Assembly: GCF_000002995.4 (NCBI RefSeq)
Contig: NW_025062479.1
Span: 3,121,721 to 3,185,720, forward strand
Direction: 5' to 3'
Origin: Brugia malayi
Taxonomy: Eukaryota; Nematoda; Chromadorea; Rhabditida; Onchocercidae
DNA length: 64,000 nucleotides
This document shows, piece by piece, positions 25,101 through 37,540 of the stretch (the stretch's first letter is position 1; every line of letters starts with the position of its first letter). Position numbers and translations under genes: made by a program. The notes beneath the pieces were generated by a model. That model searched no databases. It saw nothing but the letters and a program-made list of their open reading frames with translations, and had not been told where the DNA came from.

Positions 25101-28100
25101 AAGGAAAAAATTTATACACTAGCTCCATCGGATCTATATTATATTTGCCGTAAGGAGGCGGAAACTTTGCACGAGTAGGTTTATTCTGCTGAGTAATTTT
25201 ATCTAATCTATAATATGGACATGTTGCAGTTTCCTATTAATATATTTTTGTTGTATTAGCTTTTGCCATAAAAGATTTGTTAGTTATTCATTTTACAGAA
25301 TTGATTCCTTGGATCTCATGTACCATTTCCCTTTCTGGCCTACATTTGAGAACATGCTGGAAGTCCTTTCATATATATTCGGTGTATTGTTTGAAGTAAG
25401 CTTTCGTCTTTAATGTTTAAATTAACAGTACTCTATTTGCTAATAACCACTTGACTTATTTGCATTGCTTTTTCAATAGTGCACTCATCGACTACACTTC
25501 TACATGTTAATTAAATAATATAAAATTTTTTAAAGGATGTCACTAATTGCAATCTTGATCGGTGTCATCCAGATATTCGGATCTTTTCCTTAACAGACTC
25601 ATCAGGTAAACTGTTTTTGACCTATAGCGTTAGCGTAGAGCATTGCAGTGCTATGTTGATTTATTTCGAAGGAAATATGCTGCACGTTGTTTACTTACAA
25701 GGAATTATTTATGTTTGGCTACTGTTCAGGACTGCATTTGGGTCGCCTTTATGTTGATCCTTTTGAACGGGCGAATAAGTGTTGTACATGGGACGCATTG
25801 CTCGGACGAAGTAAGTTATTGTTTACTAGTTATAGTACTGAACACTATTAAAGCGTGATGGAATAATAGTACTCTTTGACGTTTAGATCATCTGTTTATG
25901 AGACATTCCCCATCAGTGACTTATTATTTTGGATGGTGCTATTTTCAGTATAAAAATTCCAGATTATTGCACTGAAAATAGATGGGATAAAATAGTTTAT
26001 CTTTTTGCTAACCTCAGCGTATCCGGTTCTCTAGACTCATCCGCACTTCTGCATTATGAAGAATTACAGAATCTTCTTTTCTATGTAAGTCTGTCAATTT
26101 CATTTTTTATTAGTGGACGAATAAATGCGTGACACAATCTAGGAATAGTTTCATTTAAGCAAATAAAATTTTTGTATTGAGCCCTTATCTGCTATATAAC
26201 TGTTATTGCCGTTAGTGATCGTTTTTAGCATGTTAGATTCGGTTTATACTTCTCAAAATATTATGCCTTGAACCGTAAGATAAAGTGCAAGATATACCTA
26301 ATATAAAAATTACTGCAGTATCTGTGGTATATATATGCGTGAATAGTATTGAGCTGGTTTAAATATTATAGACAGGTCGTGCAATGCAACTTTTGCTCTC
26401 TCAATCACCATACAGAGATCTGGTAGTGCCATGGAAAATTTTCCACGCTCATGATATGGATGCTGCGGATCTGCTGCCAACTATTGTGCAATTTTTTATT
26501 TTTAAGCCTGTGTTATTAGCTGCATTATCCTGCAAACATTTGGCAAGTTTTCATACTGTTTATATCTCATTCTTACCTTTATGCTTGCAACAGCATTGGG
26601 ATATGCATTGAGCAGTAATGATTCAACCCTAATTAAGTTGCTTTTGAGGAAATACATTGAACTTGTTTATATAATGTATTAATTTTAAGAAAACTCATGA
26701 AGCATTATCGGAAACCAAAGCCAATAGTATTGCACTGGGTTTATCACGCTCTACATTTTACGAAACTTATCGTGCATTATTTTGGACAGACTTTGACCTC
26801 ACGCTGTTCGATATGAAAGATACTGATCAGTCAGTTTTTGTAATTCTTTCATTAACAATATTTCTGCATCATCTCATGCTTTGAGGAAGTGTTTATACTC
26901 CTCATATGTTAGGATGCTTATTTCAAGAATTTGCCATATGTAGTGCTCTGTTAGAATGAAAACAAATCGGCAATTGATTTTCCTCTGAGCATACATCAAA
27001 ACTGAGAGAAATAGAATACCATTTCTTAGAGGAAAAATTACTCCCATCCTGATCTGTGAATACAAGTTCTGGGAGATTACAGAACTGTAAAATGGGGTGG
27101 CATTAAGTAAGCCTTAGTTTGTAATGGTAGTGTGATCTTACGTCTGTAATATCTAAGTGATGGTGTCGATTTCCCATGTGATTAATATTTTAAGGCTATA
27201 AATTCTCTCTACAAGCAAAGTTATGGTGGTCACGTTTTTAATTTGTCCATGAGTTTTATAGAACTACATGGCAAGAAATATATCACCAAAAATTGACGGA
27301 ATATTTTGCATTCAAAAATATAAAAGGAGATATGCAACCGTGTTCTTTTGCTCCAATTTTTGGTAAAAGTATGTCGATGGCTATGTATTACAATCGGCTT
27401 TGGGCAGAGGTATGGCCTTTTGCTAAGTTGTGCTGAAGGAACGAAATTGAAAAGGAATTTTTTTTTCGTACTATTGTAGTACGTAAATATGCATTTCCTT
27501 TGTGGTTGTGTGTTAGATGGTATTTTTTTTTTTTTAATTCATGATATAAGCTAGGAGTATCGAACTAGTTTCTCAGTGTGTTCTAATAGTGATCCAATGT
27601 ATCATGGGAGTGTAGCGCTTCCTGGTGGTGCTATGATGTATTTTGGTAGTGCTACAGATTCTTAGAAATTATGGAAACTCAGTCCGATTCTTTCAAATGA
27701 GCTCATTGGGATGTGTGCGCTTATATATTTTCTTGAATTCATTTTAGATGCTGGCTTTGGATATCCATGATACATTCGAGAAAGAAAATGATGTTTGTGC
27801 AACTGGCGACCGCTTGAAAAAAGCAATTTTGTTCGAGGGAGCGAGTCAGTCACAGAGGGAACTTTATCGACGCTTCCAGGTATATTAAATTAAAACGTTT
27901 TGCCCCTTAGAATTTGGAAAAAAAAAAAAAAAGGTAACGGCCTTTCGACTATTTTTCATTTTTAGCTCTTTGAAACTAATCATTCAGGGACGTGATCCCA
28001 GCCCGGATGCGATGTGCGACTTCTATGATCCTCCTCAATACCATACTAGTATTGCTGCTTCTAATGAAGACACCACCCCGTATTTGGATTCGGATGTACA

Positions 28101-28131
28101 GATTGACACAGAGAGACTTGAAGCGAAGTAA
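22174..28131 (+). CDS. M3-family oligopeptidase-like protein lacking the zinc motif
   Basis: Nineteen exons: 22174-22334, 22474-22565, 22635-22718, 22800-23077, 23290-23358, 23647-23763, 23941-24057, about 24154-24371, 24608-24709, 25034-25174, 25299-25395, 25536-25605, 25730-25814, 25949-26084, 26372-26542, 26690-26829, 27262-27409, 27748-27879, 27988-28131; about 833 residues. The start region MVSVVARKAAWFGRVLSK is Arg-rich with no acid, like a mitochondrial presequence. Homology to oligopeptidase A/thimet peptidases is clear in GKKAALLGFTTYAEYRLAYK, in GRLYVDPFERANK and in SMAMYYNRLWAEMLALD, then ELYRRFQGRDPSPDAMCDFY. Where the family has HEFGH, this protein reads FYTGR, and the later Glu ligand aligns with Asp. 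It should not bind zinc and is probably a pseudoenzyme. The exon 15 donor is GCAAGT. The exon 7-8 junction does not close in frame with GT-AG sites. Confidence 0.85.
23524..23600. repeat. 39-bp tandem duplication in an M3-gene intron
   Basis: AACCGTTTCTGTTGTCACCC followed by TGATATTGTCCAGGAAATA (23524-23561) is repeated immediately at 23562-23600 with a single G/T difference. It sits in intron 5 of the M3-like gene. The near identity implies a recent duplication. Confidence 0.85.
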
Positions 28132-28399
28132 GGAGTGCTCAAAAATAGTACATATTTGTTGACTGTTGTAGGGCAGTTGTAGTTAATCACATTTGTTATC
28201 ATAAGTGTTTAACAAGAATTCTAATGATAAATTATCAGCGGTTGTTGTTAAGTTGTTTAAACAACAAAAATGAAAAAAAGAAACTCTTTGCTGAAGACAT
28301 TATGTATAGTAACATTTTGGTTTTATTCAGAGACTGAATACAGCAGGTACACACATAAAACTATAAAAGCCATCTGAACAGTCGGGTTCAGTACTTTAG
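28132..28399. other. Convergent intergenic gap between M3 gene and MSH2
   Basis: The two stop codons face each other across 268 bp. AT-rich sequence with ATAAA-type motifs is compatible with 3' ends of both transcripts. No gene is present. Confidence 0.6.
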
Positions 28400-31300
28400 T
28401 TAGTCGCCTTCCTCACTTATCAAATTGTCTAGAAGCTGTTGTCGCAGCTCATCGTCTCCAAAACTTTGAATCTTTCTGTACAGTTCCTGTTCATCTAAAC
28501 TTATTTTCGAATTTTTCGCTTCCAGGCTTTCCAACATGTCGCTTGCAGTCTGAAATATTTCATTTCAGATAACCATTGCAAGCGTACAGCTTTTTGATTC
28601 GTTTGCTCGTAAATATCTAAGTTAAGTTCTAAAATTAAAACTGATTTGAAAATCAGCATACCTGAAGAACATTTTCCGGGAGACCAACCATTTTACCGAT
28701 GTTTAAGCCAAAAGAACGACCCGCAACACCCGGTATTATTTTATAAAGTAAAATGAGCTGTCCGTTCTCATCAACTTGAGAAGCGGTACAAACACTTTTC
28801 AACTGCTTCGGATACACACGGCTTAGTCCAGCCAAATCATGATAATGCGTAGCATATATGCAGAAACATTTCACTCGTGAAACAATATCTCTGTAAACGC
28901 TTTTTGCTTAACCTTAAAATATGAAGACATGATAACGAAAAGATATTGCAGAAGAAAACACAACCAACTCTGCAATTGCCCAAGCTAATCCGAAGCCATC
29001 ATACGTTGATGTACCACGTCCAAGCTCATCAACAATAACCAAAGAATGACAAGTTGCTGACTGTAAAATATAATAATCTGAGACAGAAAACACTGCTAAA
29101 CTTTCAGCTGTTAAAATTTCCAAAAGACTTTCAAAAAAGGTCTCCAAAAGAAAGACACTTGCGGCATGAACTATTTTAATGAATTATTTTCGCTAAGGAA
29201 TAAGAAGCTGACTTCGAGAATTGATGCACAGTCATTCATTTCTGCCATAAAAGTGGAAACTCCTTTACACTGATAATCGCAGCTGCCTATCCTAAACATG
29301 AAACATAACTGTATACCGCCGTTAACCATAAATGCTTTAAGTTTGTATAAAATAAATGATCCAACTATTAAAGTACAAAACTGCATCAAGTCATATGTCA
29401 GAATCCCGTATAGCATGAAGATGAGTTACTTTTTCTCCTAAATGTAACATAACTCCCTAGATCTGATATCAAAGAAAACACACAAAAGTGAAACCAGTCT
29501 TCCTTTTCTGGATTATCTATTAAATTTATAAAAGCAACAGTCATAACTTCATTAATGAAATTAATAAAAATCATCAAAAAAACTGAGAGCTCACCATCTG
29601 CAAAATAGTGTATATGACTAAGAAAAGATATAAGCAACTACAAAGCGAAAAACTACCTTGTATGAATTCCATCTATAAGAGAAAACCGAGCACTCTCACA
29701 TGGTACAAATGAGCCCATTTGTGCTAAAAGGACAGAAATTGCGCAACAACGTAAGTAAGTACTTTTGCCTCCCATATTTGCGCCTGTCAGCATCAAAAAC
29801 ATTGCATCACCTGAAACGGATTGTATCTATGAAACAGTGAAGTTTCGCTACAAATAAAGACAAAAATTGAAACTTATAAAACATTCATAACGAGAGAATA
29901 ATTTGGTTGTAACCTCCTTGTTCGCTGCCGAGAATTACATCATTAGATATAAATTGTGGAGAATTTGGATTGGCCTCCATAACTGGATGACGACACTTCT
30001 TGAGTTCTAGAACTTGTTTATCTAAAAGCAACAAAGAAGTATATTGAACAAGTTATGGACTTGAACAAGATGAGAGAATATACCCTTCTTTTCAACAAGC
30101 GTCCTAATTATTTAAAATCAAATCCCCAAAACTGACCTTCGTCAAGTATCTGTGGTCTCACATAACCTGATGGAGATCTACTGGCCAATATAGAAAGTGC
30201 GACCAAAGTATCAATTGTAGCAACTGCACCAGACAACTCACAAAATGTTGAGGCATAACCAGCTGAAATATCCTTGAATTGACAATATGTCCGAAATTTT
30301 ATTTCTCCGACATACTAGACAGCTGTTCTTCAGCAACTTCCTTAAACAAATAAAAATAAATTCTTTAAAAAAATAAAATAACTTCTAAGTGATGAAAACA
30401 TAACTTACAAGAAATATCGACAACCATGTTAACAAAACTACTTTGAATTGCTTCGTAGCAAGAAGCAAGTTTCAAATATTCGCGATTAAGTGTATCCAAA
30501 TCCTTGCAAGTAAAGCGTACACCGGAACCTTTACTTGTTTCAAGAATCTTCATACCTAACTGCCTAATTGATCTTTCAGCCTGAAAACATTATTTCTCCC
30601 AAATGTATAACATGCAAAAAATCGCATATTCCTATATATTTTTTAGCGAAGAAAAATTTTTAAATAAAATCTAACACTATTTAATCTTTACACAGATCAA
30701 ATTAGATCAACGTTACACAGCAAATCTCACCTTTAAAGTGACTCGGAAATGGAAACCATGATGTTCAGTTTTATCGAGTTTAACTGTTTCCGTTATTCCA
30801 GAACAAAGCTGAAAAAAAATATCTAAATAATATTTTAAATACCAGCAACAAACAAATATACCGACCTGACAATAAATATCAACCTAATATAATATTGATC
30901 TAGCAAATGCATAGTAAATCGATAAGTCAACAAATAACCTGTTTTAACACAGCTTTGCACTTCTTTTCAATTTTGTGTATTCTTTCAGCATTTGCTAGCA
31001 GATTTTCGTCGATACTTGGTAAGATCCTATATGATCCCTTTTCTTTCAAATAAGCTAAATCGACTGTATTTTCAATTAGTGCCATGAACTTTTCAAACTG
31101 CAATTGTGCTAGAGCAAGCGGCTCCTGTAAGATATCTTGAAATGACGAATTCTTGGTTGTAAAATACAAACAGATGAAATCGAGAATACTGTTTGCACAA
31201 ATAGACTTTTACGATAACATAGCTTTGTACACCTACCAAGCATAAATCATTAACCGACGGTGCCAAGGGACCACAAGAAGCATGAAGTTCATCTAATACT

Positions 31301-34282
31301 TGATGGAATCGTTTCAGCAGACGGACGACTTGGTAAAGCCGATAACATTCCTTTAAATTGATACTTACTTTTAACATACCATAAAAACCATTAAAAACGA
31401 AAAGCTTCCCCTTTTTCTCGCAGCAATTCTAATTGTTTCATTCCCTCTCTCCAGATATGAAAACTTTCTTTGAAAGAAAACTCAAAAAAGTGACGAAAAT
31501 TCGCATAGTCATGAAAAATTTTGTCAGAACCTGCAGGCCTGCTTTCTTTTGTACTAATTTTCTGGTAATTATTGTGATATCAGGTATTCGACGTAAGATA
31601 TCGTCATGAAGTATAGTACGGCACGAAAAATTATTAACAAAAGCCTCAACTACATCCAGTCGTTCATTAATTTTGCGTATATCGTGTAAAGGTCGCCGAA
31701 TCCAGTCACCTACAATTATATCAAAGAAATTGAAAGGTATGCTATAGCTCGAAATGATTGCAGTACATTACCTATTTGTTTCGTTTAAATAAGCACAAAA
31801 AAAATTAGATCCAAACTACGTTCTCAATACTTACGTAAAAGGCGTTGTCCTTGAGGAGTGCGACATTTATTTAATAAGTCGTAAAGAGAGCCTACATCAT
31901 TCATCAAATCTTCTGAAATTTAATCCAATTATCATATTTTATTCAGACGTTATTTTAGTTATCGTCGTACCGAAGAAGGTTACACATACTGGATAGTTAC
32001 ATAAACATAGTAAATAAATAACCGAACAAAAAATACCATCTTCTTGGAATGCAGCGAACAATTCGAGAGCCTTTATAGTGGCGGAATTCAAATACATGTA
32101 ACCTGCCGATTTGTAATTACGTAACTGAAATTTCCCACTTTTCATTCCAATATTATTTAAATTCAAATGTTGAATTAACCCCATAAAGCAAGCCTTCTGT
32201 GCCCTTGAAAGATGAACATCTGAAATAAAGCAAATCTTTCATAGGAAGATTTTGATAAAAATGCATAATAAAATAGTAATAGAATAATTTCACCTTCAAA
32301 AAATGTTTAGAATTACGACATTTATGCTTTCCTAAATATTTCTGTACTAGAAATCGGTTCGATCCATGTTAAATTTGTATGATGAGAAAAGCAGTGTTTA
32401 TTTTTCTACATATACCCAAAATCAATTCAACTGTTTCGAGTTTCAATAAAGGTATCATAATAAATGGAAAAATAAACAACTTATGCAAAAAATTACCTTT
32501 ATATTTTGGATCAATCATTTCAGCTATTTGATCAGAAAGCGCAGTAGGAAGCCGCTCACTAAACTGAAACAGTTCTTTTTTAATACCAGCTTTTTTGAGT
32601 ACAGCATGCAACTGGCCACTATTTTCACTGGATAAAGTGACACACGATATTCCCATTTTAATCGGAACCAGCAAACATTCTCGTGGTACCAATGCAGCCA
32701 AACATTTCTAAACAGATTTTCATATGAGTTATTTGAACAAAGATCATGTTAGCACCAGAATTCCGACCATTTTAGATGAACGACACTAATTTTTATTGAA
32801 ATCATTTGCTCTTACCTCCAAATTCACAAAGTGATCAGTATCAAGGAATTCAGCGATTGTAAGCTGCATTTCCCGAACATTACAGGAAACAACAGAGACC
32901 ACATACTGAATAAAAGATAGCTTCAAGTTCACAAAAAACCTAGGAAATTTAGTTTTGATTATCAGTTGAGGAATTCCGGGAAAATTTTCTAATACATGAA
33001 GAAATTAAAAAATGTACAAGGACCAGAGTAATGAATAACAAATGACGGTACTTCGGTGGAGTCATGCCTTTCTGTCACAGTTAATGCTGCAACTGTTGTA
33101 AGCTCGCACAATTCAGCACTGTTACCAACAATATCTTCGAAATCATTTAAACATCCTAGTGAACCCTAAAAATAAATAAATTTATAACTGCTTTAAAACT
33201 GCTGAAATAAGATCTGGAAAAGGGGATTCTAGATGAGGTCCTCATTTCCAACTGCAATAACATATAAGATAAACGAAACTGCATTATTAGTCGGACGTTA
33301 CGAATAACAGAAATCATTCAAATTTTTCTTATTTCCCGTATTTAGTCTGAAATTGATATGCATTTCATTTTCTGCTTCACTAATAATCATTATGATGACT
33401 TGCAATAGATGTGAGCGAACAGGCGAAATTCACAAATTCTCTTCGCTCATCTTTTTAAGCGCAATACAGAGCAATCAAAAAATCCAAAAAAGTTTTGTTG
33501 CAACCAGCAAAAGGCTCACCTTTGCTTTAAGTTTCCACTTTCCAGCACTTGCAGTGTATACCTCCACACGATAATGTTTCACTAAGATAGCATCATGAAC
33601 AACGCGCAAATACTGCGTATTATTTAAGACATGATACATCAATTCGGTTTCACCTACAAATATTTATCAATCAAATATGCCAATCACTTCACATAAAGGT
33701 GTATAGTCAAGAAATGACTAACGACATATTTTAGTATTAAATATAAACAAATATATATATCCCTCCAGATATATACTTTTCGTACTAATACTGAACCCTG
33801 AGAAGCAATATGCTCACCAATTTTGCATCGTCGAAGACCAACTTCGCTGCAAAAAACATCGTTTGCAATGAAAAGTGCATCGTCATCATAGCATGAATAA
33901 AACTCCTAAAATTAAACAGTCTTACATATATAGGATATTCTACAATAAAACAAAGTCGACTTTCTATTTAGAGATAATACAAGAATTATCAATTAAATGC
34001 ATCTATCCCCTATTTATAGAAAGGCGTATAATCAAAAAGTGACTAATGACATATCTTGACAGCAAATATAGACTTCTCCAGACATATAGTTTTCGTATTA
34101 ACATTGAGCCTAGAGAGGCCCATTACTCAGCAAAACATGCTTGGGGATCTGTCCAAGTCCCAAACATATAAAACTCAAGATCAGCACAAAAAAAAAAAAC
34201 CCACGCTCCGCTCAAAGATGGCAACAGTCCCTCTTGCTTTATTTTGAAGTATCTTCACCAAGCCTTTATCCAACTTATCCAT
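28400..34282 (-). CDS. msh-2: DNA mismatch repair protein MSH2
   Basis: Twenty minus-strand exons: 34282-34205, 33905-33818, 33653-33520, 33165-33052, 32905-32816, 32707-32497, 32219-32037, 31912-31835, 31709-31531, 31350-31237, 31124-30939, 30808-30731, 30580-30409, 30262-30137, 30021-29914, 29810-29657, 29291-29213, 29060-28969, 28890-28662, 28549-28400. All phases agree and give 880 residues (human 934). MSH2 pairs with MSH6 or MSH3 to recognise mispairs and loops. N-terminal domain: [20 protein letters not shown], which lacks the Phe-x-Glu mismatch wedge, as expected of MSH2. Clamp: [10 protein letters not shown] and NISSGY-like DISSGY. ATPase: Walker [11 protein letters not shown], then [16 protein letters not shown], Walker [21 protein letters not shown], and switch ATHYHDL. 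MSH2 identity, rather than MSH4/5/6, is supported by length and by the [10 protein letters not shown] context. No break was seen. Confidence 0.95.
33695..34130. repeat. Diverged direct duplication of intron sequence in MSH2
   Basis: Copy 1 (about 33695-33815, in the intron next to exon 2) and copy 2 (about 34021-34130, in intron 1) share GTATAGTCAA/GTATAATCAA, TGACTAACGACATAT/TGACTAATGACATAT, CTCCAGATATATACTTTTCG/CTCCAGACATATAGTTTTCG, then TACTGAACC or CATTGAGCC. The spacing is about 325 bp. Confidence 0.8.
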
Positions 34283-35264
34283 AGCCAAAGACTAATTGTT
34301 GTGCATAACCAGTATTAGTGATGCAAGACGCTGAATGAAGTCATCAATAATATATATGGTCAACCAAACATGAATGAATAATTTCTATCAAAAGATGATT
34401 TAGTCAACTTCCTGCATATTATATATTCCATGATAAAACATAGATTCTGCCTCTACTTATCGGCACTGCAAGCTCCACTATTACCCTGTTCCACAGTAAC
34501 GCCAATGATACAAATCAAAAAATGACCATACGTTTAGAGACCAATGAAAATACACCGATTGGGGGTGATATATATAATAATCCCTTCCCTGCATAAATAC
34601 ACATGCCTACCAAACTTAAACCAATTAATTAAAACGACATGATCTACTACAAATTTCATCCAAATTCAGTTAAAAGCGGAAAGAAAACCCAGAAAAATGA
34701 TAAACAACAGATGAATTATATTAAAGTTTATATCTGCAAACATCCATTTCTGAAGTAATTTCCTAACAAGATGTGCAAATAATGGCACTCATCAGCATCA
34801 AGAAGCATTTTTTTAAGAAGATCCCATTTTTAACTCCGATAACAATAAAGGATGAATTTTGGGCTTTACATGGCAATAAATTCTATTTTTCCACAAAACA
34901 AATGGCTCAGTCATATGAAAGCACGGATGGATCATTTGAATAGGTCAATTTAGGAATATAATATTCTCAAGCGAGTACGTTTGACTGGCATTTCAATGAT
35001 TGTGAATCCTGAAAATTCTACGTAATCATTAAAGCAAAGCTGATTCATATAACTTTACAATTAATTTAAACTAAAACTGATGACACTATATAACGGTTTG
35101 GTTATAGAAGAACAAGATTTATAGCAAGTTTTCGACAAAATTTCCAAAGTAGTCTTAGAATACGAACGAACAAGAACAAAATTCTACAAATTCAGTTCTC
35201 AAAAAAAAAATTCCATATTACTAAAAACTATTGCAGTTTGGATATTACCATTGCTTGCAATGTA
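34283..35264. other. Gap between RNASEH2B stop and MSH2 start
   Basis: About 980 bp lies between two minus-strand genes. It is AT-rich with homopolymer runs. Nothing with coding character was found on either strand. It must carry the MSH2 promoter unless the two genes are co-transcribed. Confidence 0.5.
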
Positions 35265-37540
35265 TCATTTCCAGTTATTTTCTCCCCCTTCCCTGCAATG
35301 CTGTTTTTTTCGGCGTTTATTCGATGGCGCATCTTCATTTCCTTCGTGGATTTCTACCAACCTCAGTATATTAGCCGGGAGGTTCTCCTCCAAAATACCT
35401 CGAACAGCACAATCGGAATCTGATTCTAAAGAACTTTTTAAAAAGATACATGATTCACGAATTTTTTTGTATTAAAAACATACATGAGTTAGTAATAACA
35501 CAGTAACAACGTTATCTCTTTTTCCCTTATTCCTTGCTCAAAAAGACTTAAATAAACTAACAGTACCGATCACTAGCAAATTACTTCATTTAAAAACAGA
35601 TAAATGTCTCATCAATTTTTTCTATTTTTCCTTCCATAATCATGATATTTTCCTTTTTTTCGATTTTCTCTTATTTTCTTCTTATAGTCATTTGAAACTT
35701 GATCTCTCATTGTAATATTTATAACCAGTTATAAACAATCTCGAAACAAGTCAAAAAATTCAGTGTGCACTTCACCGAGAAAGAGCTAAAATTCAACTGA
35801 AAGAAAAAATCATTGTGTTGAGATCTTGAAAATTATTTCTATTTCCTATAAGCAACCACAAAACAATTTATTAAAAACTTACTATAATGATCAGATTTTT
35901 TCAACAACTTTATCTTGTTCATTATATAATCCATCAGCAAGGATTCACTGTATTTGTATGTTTCAATACTTGATATCTCTAAATGTGAGATGAATTATGA
36001 TTTTTACGCATTTTCTAAAAACGATATATCATACCAATATCGCTGGAAGTCATGGTACCATTCCATAGAAAAAGAAAAAAGACTCGCTAAAACAGCAATT
36101 TAAGAAGCGCACGAACCTTTACAATGACAAGCATGCTTCAACGATGACTTTACAGCTTTAACATTCTCAAGCAATTTTATTGATGGAAAATAATCATCCA
36201 CTAAAATTTCCTTTAGTGATACGTAATTATCCTGCAAAAGCACAAATATTCTAAAGAAAAATATATCAAACAATCTAAACTTAAAGACTGAGTTTAGAAA
36301 TGACGATGAAAATATTTTTAAATATATCTAACATGTTGGTAGCTTTTGTCAAAAATACAGAAGCTTGATGTTATTTACCTTTTCACTTTTGGCATAATAC
36401 AGATAAGTGCTTTCAAAAATCTAGTTTTTTATACAAATCATCATGCATTTGTTAAAAAAACTGTTTTTGGTACTGAAACAGTGTTTTGAGAAAAGTATGA
36501 CCACTGATGCAAAAAATGATCTCTACTTACGTTCATGTATCGTTTTGTTTTAATAAATGATCGCAAATTATTACCTTCGCAAATTTTCGCAAATAAGGTA
36601 GCAATAGCAGTACGGGGCTCACTGGTACCAATAAAATTAATGAGCCATTACTAACCACATTATTGCCAAGCAGAACTGACCTCAAACAAAATTTTGTACT
36701 GTAAAAAGAAGACGTACATATCGACAAACCGATCATTTCCATTTCTAAAATGTTTTCATTCATTTCCAGTGCCTCAATTTTAAAAGTAACATTGTTGCAG
36801 AAATTTCTAGCTTTCACAAACTATACCTGAAACCGTCATCAAACTTCAACAATTCTTCTACTCTTTCATTTCCAATTGCATACAGTGTTGCACTGCCCGT
36901 CTTTGGATGTCGAAGTAAGTGAAGCTGTTTCTCGTGAAGTTCACCTTAAATAAACAAGAAAATATATAAAAGCATCAAATTTAAAGATATCTAACTGCGC
37001 TAAAATCTCTTAGAGCATCAGAATTGCTGCACAATGTAATCTCCTATGTTAGCATTGCAAATAGTAGCAATCTCAGTTGAAATAAAAGCTTTGATGCCTT
37101 GCTCAGTAAGCCAACTACAAAGCAGCATTCCTACCATCAGTAAAATAAAGATTGTGGACAATGAAGAACAGTATACTGCAAACTGCTAGGAATACGCAAT
37201 AAATTAAAAGCACTTGATATTTCCCAGAATTTTGTGGTATCTGGAAAATTCGACCGGAGATAGTCTAGAAATACATAAAGCAGCGCTCATTCTTCCAAAT
37301 TTCACATTCCATTGCATTATTTTCCTCCGTATGAAATACAAAACCTTCCGAATCTTACGTGAAGAATATGCAATTACAACGTTCAGAGTAGCAAAGCAAC
37401 AAACCATATGATAGAATAAATCGCGTCAAATATTGATCATTCTGCTGATAAGAATCACTGTCAGCTCTTCCTTCTTTGCACTTCTTGTTTAATCCTAGTT
37501 CTTCGACTGATAACTTCGGAAATGAACTCGTTGGATTCAT
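35265..37540 (-). CDS. RNASEH2B: Ribonuclease H2 subunit B
   Basis: Six minus-strand exons: 37540-37405, 36944-36827, 36698-36575, 36231-36117, 35978-35883, 35425-35265. All phases agree and give 249 residues. RNase H2B is a non-catalytic scaffold that, with 2C, holds the catalytic 2A subunit. The enzyme removes single ribonucleotides and RNA from DNA. Family marks: TRFILSYG followed by LLRHPKTGSATLYAIG (human VSEYL and the NPCSGEGAIYLF region), SLILLVPVSPVLLLLPYL (human ATPVDPLFLLLHYL), DNYVSLKEILVDDYFPSI (human QPLDQVVVDNVFPN), TYKYSESLLMDYIMNKI (human YYKYSKEKTLKWLEKKV), and a basic SNKRRKK tail. It is shorter than human (312), mostly at the C-terminus, where the PIP-box-like end is absent. 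It lies upstream of MSH2 on the same strand. Confidence 0.9.

Noticed and set aside
33353..33519. 73-codon plus-strand frame.
   Set aside because: Lies in an MSH2 intron and across its exon antisense; no family resemblance.
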